Positions 45,225 through 54,251 of a stretch of DNA of 64,000 nucleotides are shown in pieces (within the stretch, counting starts at the first letter, position 1; each line of letters opens with the position of its first letter). The notes under the pieces are model-generated. The model saw only the letters and a list, made by a program, of their open reading frames with translations, was not told the DNA's origin and did not search any database. Where the stretch lies: contig NZ_CP113797.1 in assembly GCF_026802175.1 (NCBI RefSeq), positions 186,001-250,000 of the forward strand, read 5' to 3'. The position numbers were made by a program, and so were the translations under genes. The DNA is from Thermocoleostomius sinensis A174 (GTDB lineage: Bacteria; Cyanobacteriota; Cyanobacteriia; Elainellales; Elainellaceae).

Positions 45225-46973
45225 ATGAGTGACTCACAGCCTTACATGGGAGACGTAGAAACTGGTTCACGCTGGAACCGCAATCAATTGAGTGGCAAGG
45301 CCTATCGTTGGAGTCGAGAGAATTACTCGAAACGCCGTCGATCGATCGACATTTGGGCCTTTGTCCTTAAGCTCCTAGCAGCACAGTGGGCTTATAACAA
45401 AGCTTGGACCTATCCAAACGGTATGACGGACGAAGCCAGAACGAAGCGCCGTCGATCCCTAGCTGTTTGGATTCGAGAAACGCTGCTGGATTTAGGGCCC
45501 ACGTTCATTAAAGTGGGGCAGATGTTTTCTACCCGTGCCGATTTGTTTCCGGCTGAATTTGTTGAGGAATTGTCAAAACTTCAAGATCGAGTGCCGGCGT
45601 TTAGCTACGAGCAGGTTGAGACAATCATTGAACAAGATTTTGGCAAGTCCATTCCTGCTCTATATAGCAGCTTCGACCCGATTCCCATTGCAGCAGCCAG
45701 TCTGGGGCAAGTACACCGGGCCCAACTTCACACGGGCGAAGAGGTGGTAGTGAAGGTGCAGCGCCCTGGTTTGAAAAAGCTATTTACCATCGATCTGGAA
45801 ATTCTCAAGGGTATTGCCCATTATTTTCAAAAACATCCTAAATGGGGACGAGGACGCGATTGGATTGGCATCTATGGTGAATGTTGTCGCATTTTGTGGG
45901 AAGAGATTGAATATCTCAACGAGGGGCGCAATGCTGATGCGTTTCGCCGCAATTTTCGCGAGGAAGATTGGGTCAAGGTTCCCAAAGTTTACTGGCGATA
46001 TAGCTCTCCTCGGATTTTGACGCTGGAATATATGCCCGGTATCAAAATTAGCCACTATGAGGCCCTGGAAGCTGCTGGACTTGATCGCAAGGAACTGGCC
46101 CGCTTAGGAGCCAAGGCCTATCTGCAACAGTTACTGAATGATGGGTTTTTTCATGCCGATCCGCATCCAGGCAACATTGCTGTTAGCCCCGACGGGTCGT
46201 TGATCTTCTATGACTTTGGCATGATGGGACGAGTTAATCCCATCACACGTGAGAAATTGCTTGATACCTTTTTTGGAATTGCCCAAAAAGATGCCGATCG
46301 TGTGGTGGCGTCGTTAATTGAATTGGGAGCACTGGCTCCGGCAGAGGATATGGGCCCAGTGCGCCGATCGATTCAGTACATGCTGGATCACTTTATGGAT
46401 CAACCGTTTGAAAATCAATCGGTGGCGGCAATCAGTGATGATTTGTATGAAATTGCCTACGATCAACCTTTTCGATTTCCAGCTACCTTTACCTTTGTAA
46501 TGCGAGCCTTTTCTACCCTCGAAGGGGTGGGCAAGGGACTCGATCCGGAATTTAACTTTATGGAGGTTGCAAGACCGTTTGCAATGCAAATTATGACAAA
46601 TGGCAATGGTTCAAAGTCTAACGGTCTGTCGGATGGGCTATTTAATGAATTGGGGCGACAAGCTGCCCAAGTCAGCAGTACAGCATTGGGGTTGCCACGT
46701 CGGTTAGAAGATACCCTGGAAAAACTCGATCGTGGTGACATTCGGGTCCGAGTCCGATCGACTGAAACTGACCGAGCTTTACGCCGGGTTAGTGGCGTTA
46801 ATATGGGAACAAACTACACCTTGCTGGTGGGAACGTTCACTCTCTCTGCTACCCTTCTGTTTATTAATCAGTATTTGTGGTTAGCGGCGCTGGCAGCGTT
46901 GTTAGCCTTGGTGGCTGGGGTTGCCCTCGTCCGACTGTTGATTCGGCTCGATCGGCTCGATCGCATGTTCTGA
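45225..46973 (+). CDS. ABC1/AarF/UbiB family atypical kinase
   Basis: Protein of 582 residues from the ATG at 45225 (the longer frame to 45144 overlaps the previous gene). Kinase-like motifs: KxGQ segment FIKVGQMFSTRADLFP, Ala-rich loop IAAASLGQVHRAQL, lysine in VVVKVQRPG, NEGRNADAFRRNF, catalytic HADPHPGNIAV and metal-binding FYDFGMMG. Two C-terminal membrane helices follow (YTLLVGTFTLSATLLFI, LAALAALLALVAGVALV). Such proteins support quinone/prenyl-lipid metabolism and photosynthetic membrane maintenance in plastids and cyanobacteria. The cognate lipid is unknown here. Confidence 0.92.
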   Translation: MSDSQPYMGDVETGSRWNRNQLSGKAYRWSRENYSKRRRSIDIWAFVLKLLAAQWAYNKAWTYPNGMTDEARTKRRRSLAVWIRETLLDLGPTFIKVGQMFSTRADLFPAEFVEELSKLQDRVPAFSYEQVETIIEQDFGKSIPALYSSFDPIPIAAASLGQVHRAQLHTGEEVVVKVQRPGLKKLFTIDLEILKGIAHYFQKHPKWGRGRDWIGIYGECCRILWEEIEYLNEGRNADAFRRNFREEDWVKVPKVYWRYSSPRILTLEYMPGIKISHYEALEAAGLDRKELARLGAKAYLQQLLNDGFFHADPHPGNIAVSPDGSLIFYDFGMMGRVNPITREKLLDTFFGIAQKDADRVVASLIELGALAPAEDMGPVRRSIQYMLDHFMDQPFENQSVAAISDDLYEIAYDQPFRFPATFTFVMRAFSTLEGVGKGLDPEFNFMEVARPFAMQIMTNGNGSKSNGLSDGLFNELGRQAAQVSSTALGLPRRLEDTLEKLDRGDIRVRVRSTETDRALRRVSGVNMGTNYTLLVGTFTLSATLLFINQYLWLAALAALLALVAGVALVRLLIRLDRLDRMF

Positions 46974-47030
46974 GCGCTTTAAGCTTATGTCCAAGTCCAT
47001 GTCTATCCCGTTTGCGATGTTGGTTATGCC

Positions 47031-47786
47031 ATGAAACGCCTTTTCACGGGTCTAACCGATCCGGGACTGCTTCGTGCTATCAATCAGGATGACTATTACA
47101 TCGACCCGCACGGCCGTTTCTTTATTGTGGCAGACGGCATGGGTGGACATGCAGGAGGACAGGAAGCGAGTCGGTTAGCAACCCAAGCAATTCAAACTTA
47201 CTTAAACGACTATTGGCACTCGCCGGAAGCCTCAGATGTGTTGCTAGAGCAAGCGTTTCTGAAAGCCAATCAGGCCATTTTGCAAGACCAATCAAAACAC
47301 CCTGAACGCTCAGATATGGGAACCACGGCTGTGGCCGTCATGTTTCGTCACGACCAATCTTGGTGTGCTCATATTGGCGATTCACGCCTGTACCGTTTGC
47401 GGGGGGCCAAACTTCATCAAATCACTGAAGATCACACATGGGTGGCACGAGCGATGCGACTGGGAGATATTACTCCCGATCAAGCTCGGAATCATCCGTG
47501 GCGGCATATTCTGTCGAAGTGCTTGGGGCGCGAAGATCTCCGGCACGTTGAGGTACAGCCATTTGATCTACAGCCTCACGATCGCTTGCTGTTGTGTAGC
47601 GATGGGCTAACCGAAGAACTATCAGATACCCTCATTGCCTCACACTTGAAAACCATTCGTGCCTGCGATCGGGCGGCATTGGCGCTGGTGAATGCTGCTA
47701 AAGATAAGGGGGGTCGCGATAATATCACGGTGGTGATTATTGCATTTGATGACTCGCCTACGGAAGACAGATTCTACTTGGGATAA
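47031..47786 (+). CDS. PP2C-type Ser/Thr protein phosphatase
   Basis: Metal-dependent phosphatase of 251 residues, close to the bacterial Stp/PstP type. Motifs: [77 protein letters not shown] and [13 protein letters not shown], with the metal-binding Asp residues in place. No membrane segment or partner Ser/Thr kinase of the Hanks type is adjacent. It sits 57 bases after the ABC1 kinase on the same strand, so co-transcription is likely. Confidence 0.95.
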   Translation: MKRLFTGLTDPGLLRAINQDDYYIDPHGRFFIVADGMGGHAGGQEASRLATQAIQTYLNDYWHSPEASDVLLEQAFLKANQAILQDQSKHPERSDMGTTAVAVMFRHDQSWCAHIGDSRLYRLRGAKLHQITEDHTWVARAMRLGDITPDQARNHPWRHILSKCLGREDLRHVEVQPFDLQPHDRLLLCSDGLTEELSDTLIASHLKTIRACDRAALALVNAAKDKGGRDNITVVIIAFDDSPTEDRFYLG

Positions 47787-47847
47787 ATAATGCTATAAGG
47801 TATGGCGGTATATCGCTTATCTTGTGCTGCATCAGTATTCTGGTTCC

Positions 47848-48495
47848 ATGCGATCGTTTTTTCGTTCTTCTTTGGCAAAGCAGACATCTCAAGTTCGTTC
47901 AGCCCGGGGAACTTGGTCTCGTTCTTCTCTGTTAGGGCTAGTCTCCCTCATGCTGCTACTGGGTTCAAGTTCCCAACTCTTAGAAGATTTCTGGGCGTCT
48001 CCACAGGCAGTCTTGGTGTTGGGTGGTGCTACCGAACGAGAGCAATTCGCGGCGGAATTTGCTCGGCAGCATCCAGCCTTGCCGATTTGGGTATCTTCGG
48101 GCAGCAACCCCGAATATGCCGAGTGGCTCTTCGCAGAAGCAGGGATCGCCGCCGATCGAGTTCATCTAGACTATCGCGCTGTTGATACTGTGACTAACTT
48201 CACCACCTTGGTTGATGAATTCCAGCGGCAGGGAATCAACAGCGTCTACGTCATTACCTCTGACTATCACATGCGGCGCGCGGTTGTCATTGGTGAGATT
48301 GTTCTAGGGAGCCGAGGCATTACCCTAGAACCGATCGCGGTTCCCTCAAAGCACGCCAACGAACCCTTAGACAAAGTGGTGCGGGATGCGGCCCGCTCGA
48401 TTCTTTGGATCACAACCGGACGCACGGGCGCGAACTTAGCCCATCTCTTGCGCCTGACACCGTCCAACACAGCGGGAATTGGAGAGGAACCTTAA
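47848..48495 (+). CDS. YdcF family (DUF218) membrane-anchored protein
   Basis: Protein of 215 residues from the ATG at 47848 (a GTG at 47824 is possible). A basic N terminus (RSFFRSSLAKQTSQVRSARG) is followed by one membrane segment (about 26-46, SLLGLVSLMLLLGSSSQLL). The DUF218 domain has QAVLVLGGATEREQFA, PIWVSSGSN, RVHLDYRAVDTVTNF and VYVITSDYHMRRAVVIGEI. In this group (SanA/ElyC/YdcF) members affect envelope polysaccharide or barrier properties. It is 61 bases after the PP2C gene in the same direction. Confidence 0.88.
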   Translation: MRSFFRSSLAKQTSQVRSARGTWSRSSLLGLVSLMLLLGSSSQLLEDFWASPQAVLVLGGATEREQFAAEFARQHPALPIWVSSGSNPEYAEWLFAEAGIAADRVHLDYRAVDTVTNFTTLVDEFQRQGINSVYVITSDYHMRRAVVIGEIVLGSRGITLEPIAVPSKHANEPLDKVVRDAARSILWITTGRTGANLAHLLRLTPSNTAGIGEEP

Positions 48496-48496
48496 C

Positions 48497-49447
48497 CTAC
48501 TGATTCAAAATCAGACTGGGGCTGCCCCCGGCCTCGGTCATGACTCCATTTTCCCAACGCACCGCTGTCAAAATCGCCTCGTTAAAGTTGGTGTTGCGGA
48601 GGATGGCATCGGTGAAATCAGCCCGAGTCAGATCTGCTCCCCAGAATGAGGTTCCCCACTTGGTGACTACATTGAACGCCACTGCCATAATCTGAGCATG
48701 TCTTCGATCGCCATTGAGGGCCCGCCAAGTGATGATAGCACTCATAGCAATCACAATAATCGCCAGTCCGATTGCCGATTCGCCTGCCGTAGGTACCGCA
48801 ATCAGCAGAAACGGAATCCCAAACGCAATCAAGACTGCTAGCGCTGCCCATGCATTCCAAGCTAGGGTTGTCACTGCTGTAGCCAAGACCAAAAACGTTG
48901 TCACCGCTGCGACAAACGACGCCACCGTAATCGCGATGGCGATCGCCCCAGCCGAAATGACAGCAGCGGAACTGGCCAGCGCGACCATGCCAGAAAAAAT
49001 AAACGCTAAGATAAACACACTAAAACTAGCCGCTAGGCCATTGCGAATGGCGATCGCCGCAAAGCCAATCAGCACTCCCAACGTCAGCCATTTAGGAATT
49101 AGATCAACCAAGTGGCTGCTGTGAAACCGAAACTCGACTACGCGATCAACCAACCCGGCTGAAGCTCCCAACAAGGCGGCGGCGGCAATAAACACTAGAC
49201 TCATAATCACAGCGGCGTGGGGCTGAAGTCCAGCTTTGGCTTTGGCAAAGGTTGTGTTTCTCAAAATCGCGTTTGTGAAGTCTGTGCCACGAATGTCAGC
49301 TTTGCTAAAATCTGCATCCGACAAATCCTTACCACGAAACGATTTTCCCCTTAAATCTAAACCGCGAAAATTGCGTTCACCCTGTTGATATTGAGTTAGA
49401 AGCTGCTCTACTTTCATGCGTTTCAATTCCACCACCTGCTCTTTCAT
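48497..49447 (-). CDS. Pentapeptide-repeat protein interrupted by a multi-helix membrane domain
   Basis: Protein of 316 residues from the ATG at 49447 (GTG at 49462 and ATG at 49417 are alternatives). A cytoplasmic helix (VEQLLTQYQQGERNF) leads into pentapeptide repeats (LRGKSFRGKDLSDADF and following, about 25-70). Then comes a hydrophobic block of some six helices (about 78-265) and a second short pentapeptide run (FWGADLTRADFTDAILRNTN). Similar arrangements occur in cyanobacteria, but the role is unknown. It is convergent with the YdcF gene, with only one base between the stops. Confidence 0.85.
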   Translation of the reverse strand: MKEQVVELKRMKVEQLLTQYQQGERNFRGLDLRGKSFRGKDLSDADFSKADIRGTDFTNAILRNTTFAKAKAGLQPHAAVIMSLVFIAAAALLGASAGLVDRVVEFRFHSSHLVDLIPKWLTLGVLIGFAAIAIRNGLAASFSVFILAFIFSGMVALASSAAVISAGAIAIAITVASFVAAVTTFLVLATAVTTLAWNAWAALAVLIAFGIPFLLIAVPTAGESAIGLAIIVIAMSAIITWRALNGDRRHAQIMAVAFNVVTKWGTSFWGADLTRADFTDAILRNTNFNEAILTAVRWENGVMTEAGGSPSLILNQ

Positions 49448-49791
49448 GACCGTAAATTCCACTCAGTAGTGTTGCTGCGCAAATTAGCACTCTCATGTAG
49501 TAACGCTGAGAACGATGCCCGTATGCACAAGCTGACATACCGACCTTTGTACAGTGATGTACGGCAATGAGGTTGAGGGGTTCCTCGCCCTCCCAGTAGA
49601 CAACTCCCCTTACTTGAGGCAATCTTAACAGAGAACCTTGGCATCATTAGAAAAATGTTAAAATAAGCACATAGAATTTTTAGGTTTAGAATAAAAATTT
49701 TTGTCAATAATTCGTCAACAGTCAGCTACGATTCAAGTTATTCATTTTATTCCCTTAATCACAAATGTTTCGGATTTTACCTAAGTCATTC
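49448..49791. other. AT-rich intergenic region, nothing firm
   Basis: About 340 bases between two minus-strand genes. Minus-strand frames (49444-49707, 49377-49622) have no family marks. A short hairpin GAGG-GGTT-CCTC lies near 49573-49584. Confidence 0.5.
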
Positions 49792-51081
49792 TCAGTTTAT
49801 GTTTTTCTTTATACATGAATTACCGGTATTCAAAAGAGTTATCAAGGAATCAGCAATCCGATCGGCGGCTCCGGATGTTCCCATTCGATTACGTCCATTG
49901 GCGGCAATTAGTTGCAAGCGATCGGGAGTTTGCAGTAGCGTTTGAACCGCTGGCACGATTTCGGCAGGTGAGTTAACTAGAGTGACAGACGTCCCCAACA
50001 AACGAGTTTGGGCTTCGGCAAAGGCAGGCGTAAACTGTGGCCCTCTACCTGACAGGATAAACGCTGGTTTCCCCAATCCCACAAACTGTTCTGTGGCCGT
50101 TCCTGCCATCGCAATGGCAAAGTCCGCTTGGTGCAGACAATCGTTAAACCCCGATGGCACAAGCAGTAGCCGCGCATGAAGTTGGCTCAAGGTCTGGTAG
50201 GGATGTGAACTAGAAGCCCCACTCGATCGCCAGCCGAATGCCGTGGCCGCCTGCTGAAATTGAGCCAGATCCAAGCTAGGGGCAAGGGCCGCCAAAAACA
50301 CAAGCTTTTGCCATTGAAATACCGGAACCAGAGTAGCCACTGCTTGTAGAATTAATTGCCAGTTTTCATATGCTTCGGGTGATCTAGACCCCGGCAGCAG
50401 CACAAAGGTGAGCGATCGGGAATCTATACGAGTCTCAGCACTAGTATCAACATTCAACCCAAAGTCAAGTCCAACCGGATCTAAGCCATCCATCATCGGA
50501 TTCCCTACATCAAACGTCGGAATAGCCCAGCGCTTTAGGATCAAGGCAGTGAGCCGATCGCGGGGAAATACAGCCCGACAGCGGGGATGCTGCATCAACC
50601 ATCGCTCCCAGGGTAAATACACAGAGCCAGACCAACTTTCCAGACGTTCAAACCAAGACCGACGCGGCAACAGTCCCTTTTCATCGCGTAAATAGTATTC
50701 TGACTTAGCTGTACCCACGAACGCATAAGAAGCTCCGCTGCTCCAAGCAAACAACAGTGGCACAATATCCCCAACTGCTAATATAAACGCTCCAGCTTTC
50801 GCCCAAGCGCGCACAGTTTGAAGCTGAGTTTGAGTTAGCCGCAGCAATCCGCCCTGCAAATCTCGTAGTAATTGTCGCCCGTCCATGTACACGAAACCAC
50901 CCGAAGGCATCGCTCTGACTGATCCGGCGATCGGAATATCGTGTGCTGTATAGACGTGCCCTTCGCCTACAATGGGAAGAGCCGCTATGTCTGGGCAACT
51001 TGGGCGCTGTTGCAACGCTTGCAGGATGCGCAGTGCAATTGTGTCTTCGCCATGTCCGTTACTGAGGCAGAGCAATTTCAT
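49792..51081 (-). CDS. Lipid-A-disaccharide synthase-related glycosyltransferase
   Basis: Protein of 429 residues matching the cyanobacterial/plastid LpxB-related family rather than true LpxB. It begins MKLLCLSNGHGEDTIALRIL (the SNGHGED signature), has AMPSGGFVYMDGRQLLRDL and FILAVGDIVPLLFAW, then the C-terminal GT-B half with FVLLPGSRSPEAYENW, AMAGTATEQFVGLGKPAFIL and GRGPQFTPAFAEAQTRLLG. It is probably a cytoplasmic, membrane-associated glycosyltransferase; its acceptor is not established. It is divergent from the DUF3084 gene. Confidence 0.9.
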   Translation of the reverse strand: MKLLCLSNGHGEDTIALRILQALQQRPSCPDIAALPIVGEGHVYTAHDIPIAGSVRAMPSGGFVYMDGRQLLRDLQGGLLRLTQTQLQTVRAWAKAGAFILAVGDIVPLLFAWSSGASYAFVGTAKSEYYLRDEKGLLPRRSWFERLESWSGSVYLPWERWLMQHPRCRAVFPRDRLTALILKRWAIPTFDVGNPMMDGLDPVGLDFGLNVDTSAETRIDSRSLTFVLLPGSRSPEAYENWQLILQAVATLVPVFQWQKLVFLAALAPSLDLAQFQQAATAFGWRSSGASSSHPYQTLSQLHARLLLVPSGFNDCLHQADFAIAMAGTATEQFVGLGKPAFILSGRGPQFTPAFAEAQTRLLGTSVTLVNSPAEIVPAVQTLLQTPDRLQLIAANGRNRMGTSGAADRIADSLITLLNTGNSCIKKNIN

Positions 51082-51214
51082 AGGATTGTTTCATTGAGCA
51101 ATTGTATGGAAAAGGAACCAAGCACCAAAGATTGCCGATCGTGAATGGTTAAAGGGTGAATAGCAAAAACCAGCGGCTAATAGTAGGCTGGATTTGGACT
51201 TTCTAGAATAGACG

Positions 51215-52606
51215 ATGACCACCGGGTTGGTCTTAATTGCAGCGATTTTGGTGTTGGGGGGGGTCATTGCCACCGTTGGCGATCGTTTGGGCACCAAGGT
51301 AGGAAAGGCTCGACTGAGTTTGTTTAACCTGCGGCCCCGCCAAACTGCCACGTTAATTACTATCTTGACGGGTAGCATCATTTCAGCGTCAACCTTTGCC
51401 ATCTTGTTTACCGTCAGTGACCAACTGCGAACGGGCGTATTTGAACTGCGCGAAATTCAACGGGATTTGTCCGATGCTCGGCAAGAGCTAGAAGAAATTA
51501 CCACTGAAAAAGAAGATATTGAGGACGAGTTAGCCAGTTCGCGGCAAGAGCAAATTGCGGCACAACGCCGCCTCGAGGAAATCAACAAATCCTTGCAGGC
51601 GTCGCTGGAGCGGCAAGCTCAAACTGAATCGGCATTGAACAGTACTCAGGAACAATTACAGCAAATTCAGGGACGCTTTCAGCAGGCACAGTCTTTGTTA
51701 GCCGCCGTTTCTGGACAAGCCATTACCCTCCGATCGGAAATTCAACAGCTTCAAGCCGATCGTCAAGAACTAATTCGTCAACGGGATGAGGTGCGCTCTC
51801 AAATTGCCCAACGTGATCAGGAAATTGCTCAGCGCGATCGCGCCATTACCGAGCGGGAAGAACAACTGCAACTTCTAGAAAATCAATACGTTTATCTCAC
51901 CCAACAGGTACAAACCTTAGAACGAGAATTTCAAGCACTCCGACAGGGGAATGTAGCCTTGCTGCGTGGACAACCCCTTGCGACAGGGGTTGTGCGGATT
52001 ATTACTCCCGATGCTGCTCCACAGGCGATCGAACAGTTGCTGAACCAAGCCAATCGGCTCGTGTTACAACGAGTTTTGCCTGGTGCAAGTGATCTAGAAG
52101 AACAGGTGATTCAAGTGACAACGACGGCCGTTGAACAAGCGGTACAGCAAATTGCAGATGGTCAAGACCATGTCATTCGGGTGCAGTCGGCTGGTAACTA
52201 TGTGGTGGGTGAACCGTGTGTACTGGCAGGAAGAGCGTGCATTGGTGTTGACATTACAACGGCTGTCAACCAACTGATTTTCCGACAGGGCGATGTGGTG
52301 GCATCAACGGCGGTGAACCCTTCCACAATGACCGATCAAGAACTGGCAGAGCGAATTTTGTTGCTAATTGCAGCAGCACAATTTCGGGCCCGGCAGGCAG
52401 GAATTCTTCCAGACACGATCCAAATTTCAGATAATCGGCGGGAGACGGCGCTGGAGTTCATTAATCGCGTGAAGCAACACAACCAACCTGTGGAAATTCA
52501 GGCGATCGCGGCGGCAGATGCTTACACAGCCGGATTACAGATTGAACTGGCGGCGGTTCAAAACGGACAAATTTTGTTTAGTACTCAAGCGGGGCGGCTA
52601 CCGTAA
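51215..52606 (+). CDS. DUF3084 family membrane/coiled-coil protein
   Basis: Protein of 463 residues. Two N-terminal hydrophobic segments (TGLVLIAAILVLGGVIATVG, and ATLITILTGSIISASTFAIL at about 44-63) frame the family signature GDRLGTKVGKARLSLFNLRPR. A long coiled coil follows (about 75-240, rich in Glu/Gln/Arg), then a soluble C-terminal domain (GVVRIITPDAAPQAIEQLLN, RETALEFINRVKQHNQPVEI). The family is nearly confined to cyanobacteria and has no known function; the layout suggests an envelope-associated scaffold. The reading starts at an ATG at 51215. Confidence 0.92.
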   Translation: MTTGLVLIAAILVLGGVIATVGDRLGTKVGKARLSLFNLRPRQTATLITILTGSIISASTFAILFTVSDQLRTGVFELREIQRDLSDARQELEEITTEKEDIEDELASSRQEQIAAQRRLEEINKSLQASLERQAQTESALNSTQEQLQQIQGRFQQAQSLLAAVSGQAITLRSEIQQLQADRQELIRQRDEVRSQIAQRDQEIAQRDRAITEREEQLQLLENQYVYLTQQVQTLEREFQALRQGNVALLRGQPLATGVVRIITPDAAPQAIEQLLNQANRLVLQRVLPGASDLEEQVIQVTTTAVEQAVQQIADGQDHVIRVQSAGNYVVGEPCVLAGRACIGVDITTAVNQLIFRQGDVVASTAVNPSTMTDQELAERILLLIAAAQFRARQAGILPDTIQISDNRRETALEFINRVKQHNQPVEIQAIAAADAYTAGLQIELAAVQNGQILFSTQAGRLP

Positions 52607-52760
52607 TGGTGGTAATGGATGATGGGTAATCGGTACGGAGAGGAGAGGTATCTAAGCGTCGATTCGCTTACTAAGAAAGCTAGATGAAGGCTACCTTTGC
52701 ACATTTTTGGGCTCTCACCCCACTCCCCGATCTCTGCTTTCTACCCCATAGTCCCCCGGC

Positions 52761-53333
52761 TTAGTACGAGGTTGAGCGCAGTCTCGATCGATGGTCAGTC
52801 GATCGATGTAGAGTGGAGCCTTTGGGACTCGAATCGGTTGAGCTTAAACTTGAGCCTAAACTCGAGCCTAAACTTAATGTCCAGTTGATTTCTTCCCATA
52901 ACGAATGATTGGTTGTCCGAAAATCAAATAGCATGGCGGCTACGCTGACCAGCAAGAAGGTGGTTCCTGCGACAAATAGAATCAGTGCGCCTTGAATCAA
53001 CCAATTTGATTGAATCAGCGTTCGACAGGCAATGACTAAAGTGCTGCCAATGCAAAGCAATAAGGCGCTTTGGGCCATAAGAACGCTGACATGGGCAATC
53101 TGATAGTGCTGTCGCAAGTGACGCAGTTGGACTTTTAGCGGTATGAGCCGATCGTGACGGCTGAGATCGGCGGCTCTCAATAATTCTAAATAGTTTCGCT
53201 GTACTCCTTGCAGGCGATGAAGCATTGAACTATGACGCATTAGCACAGCGCTCAGCAGAATGGTACAGGCAGTCATCAAAAGCGTGGAATTAAGAATCAA
53301 GCGGATTAGCTGGTCGGTTTGTTCAACGCTCAT
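52761..53333 (-). CDS. DUF2721 family membrane protein
   Basis: Protein of 190 residues with three hydrophobic segments: about 13-32, about 83-104 (SVLMAQSALLLCIGSTLVIA) and about 112-135. Between them is a basic helix (RLQGVQRNYLELLRAADLSR) typical of DUF2721. The last 45 residues are Ser-rich and include three in-frame copies of a 12-bp repeat coding SLGS-like units; this tail appears to be a recent extension. Function unknown. Confidence 0.85.
   Translation of the reverse strand: MSVEQTDQLIRLILNSTLLMTACTILLSAVLMRHSSMLHRLQGVQRNYLELLRAADLSRHDRLIPLKVQLRHLRQHYQIAHVSVLMAQSALLLCIGSTLVIACRTLIQSNWLIQGALILFVAGTTFLLVSVAAMLFDFRTTNHSLWEEINWTLSLGSSLGSSLSSTDSSPKGSTLHRSTDHRSRLRSTSY
52838..52873. repeat. 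Three 12-bp tandem repeats in coding sequence
   Basis: TTGAGCTTAAAC, TTGAGCCTAAAC and TCGAGCCTAAAC follow each other at 52838-52873. They are in frame in the C terminus of the DUF2721 protein (LSLGSSLGSSL stretch). Confidence 0.85.
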
Positions 53334-53737
53334 ACAGCCCCTAATATAGATAGTACAATCGTATTAAATTAGTGCTGTGATTTTGCATTGATTTCAGTAA
53401 AGTTTTTTGTCGCATTTTAATACAGGGGGAACGATCGCACTGTTAGGGCTGACTCTTGAGTTCGCGGTCTATCCGTTATAGAGCTTAACAGTGTTGGATT
53501 GGACGCCCACATTTATCTGTTGCCATCCGCTAACCCAATTGCAGTGATAACGGTTGTAACGGATGGGACAGAAATTCATTAAATTGGTTAAGTTGAAACT
53601 AACCATTTGGGCGATAGTGCGGGGAACACTTGGGTGTATGGTGATGCAGAGGATCTGTTGCGAAGGAAATTAGAACCACGAAGTCACCGTAACGCAACCC
53701 AGTCCTGGCAGTTTCGTGTTTTGTTGAATGAACGGGC
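53334..53737. other. Divergent intergenic region, nothing recognised
   Basis: About 400 bases between the DUF2721 gene and the next plus-strand gene. It has several TAACGG/CCGTTA-like words (near 53474, 53553 and 53560) but no clear structure or gene. Confidence 0.5.
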
Positions 53738-54169
53738 ATGAAAAACTTTCAAGATTCATCGGATGAGCAATTTGAATCTGGGCAGGACAACAAAGTTCCG
53801 AAAGACCCAGTTTTTCAGCAGCAAGTTCAACGACTGCACCGTCTAACGGTTTATAGTCGCTGGATGCTTGTCGCGTTGCTGTGGCTTTGTGTTGCACCCT
53901 TATGTTTGTGGGCCTTGCGATCGGAGATTGCCCTGTGGCTAGACTATTTCACTTGGACAGCCGTTCGCTACACCATCCTTTATAACCGCATTCCGGCATT
54001 GGGGTTGATTTTTTGTGTTGCTGTTACAGTCTCTGTGTTGCTGTGGCAAAGCCGGGCAATTCTGTGGGGGCTGCCACCGGAACACCGCAATTATTTAGAA
54101 GCGCAAGTGCTAAGAATTCGCCGTCAAGGCCGAAGCCATCCCCTATGGAAGTGGGTTTGTGAACCATAG
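53738..54169 (+). CDS. Small membrane protein of unknown function
   Basis: Protein of 143 residues: a polar N terminus, two hydrophobic segments (about 42-61, WMLVALLWLCVAPLCLWAL; about 88-108, LGLIFCVAVTVSVLLW), and a C-terminal helix (WGLPPEHRNYLEAQVLRIRR) with a basic end. The layout resembles conserved cyanobacterial membrane proteins, but I cannot name a family. It is 82 bases before the symporter gene on the same strand. Confidence 0.72.
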   Translation: MKNFQDSSDEQFESGQDNKVPKDPVFQQQVQRLHRLTVYSRWMLVALLWLCVAPLCLWALRSEIALWLDYFTWTAVRYTILYNRIPALGLIFCVAVTVSVLLWQSRAILWGLPPEHRNYLEAQVLRIRRQGRSHPLWKWVCEP

Positions 54170-54251
54170 AGGTTGATGAAAGAGTGGCTCGATATAAAGG
54201 AACCAGAGTGTGGGATCATGACTCAATGCAACAAGACGGAATTGGGCCATT

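Noticed and set aside
49444-49707. Minus-strand frame and GAGGGGTTCCTC hairpin, considered as an IS200/IS605 (TnpB guide RNA) relic
   Set aside because: No TnpA or TnpB coding trace and no recognisable element ends; the hairpin alone is not evidence.
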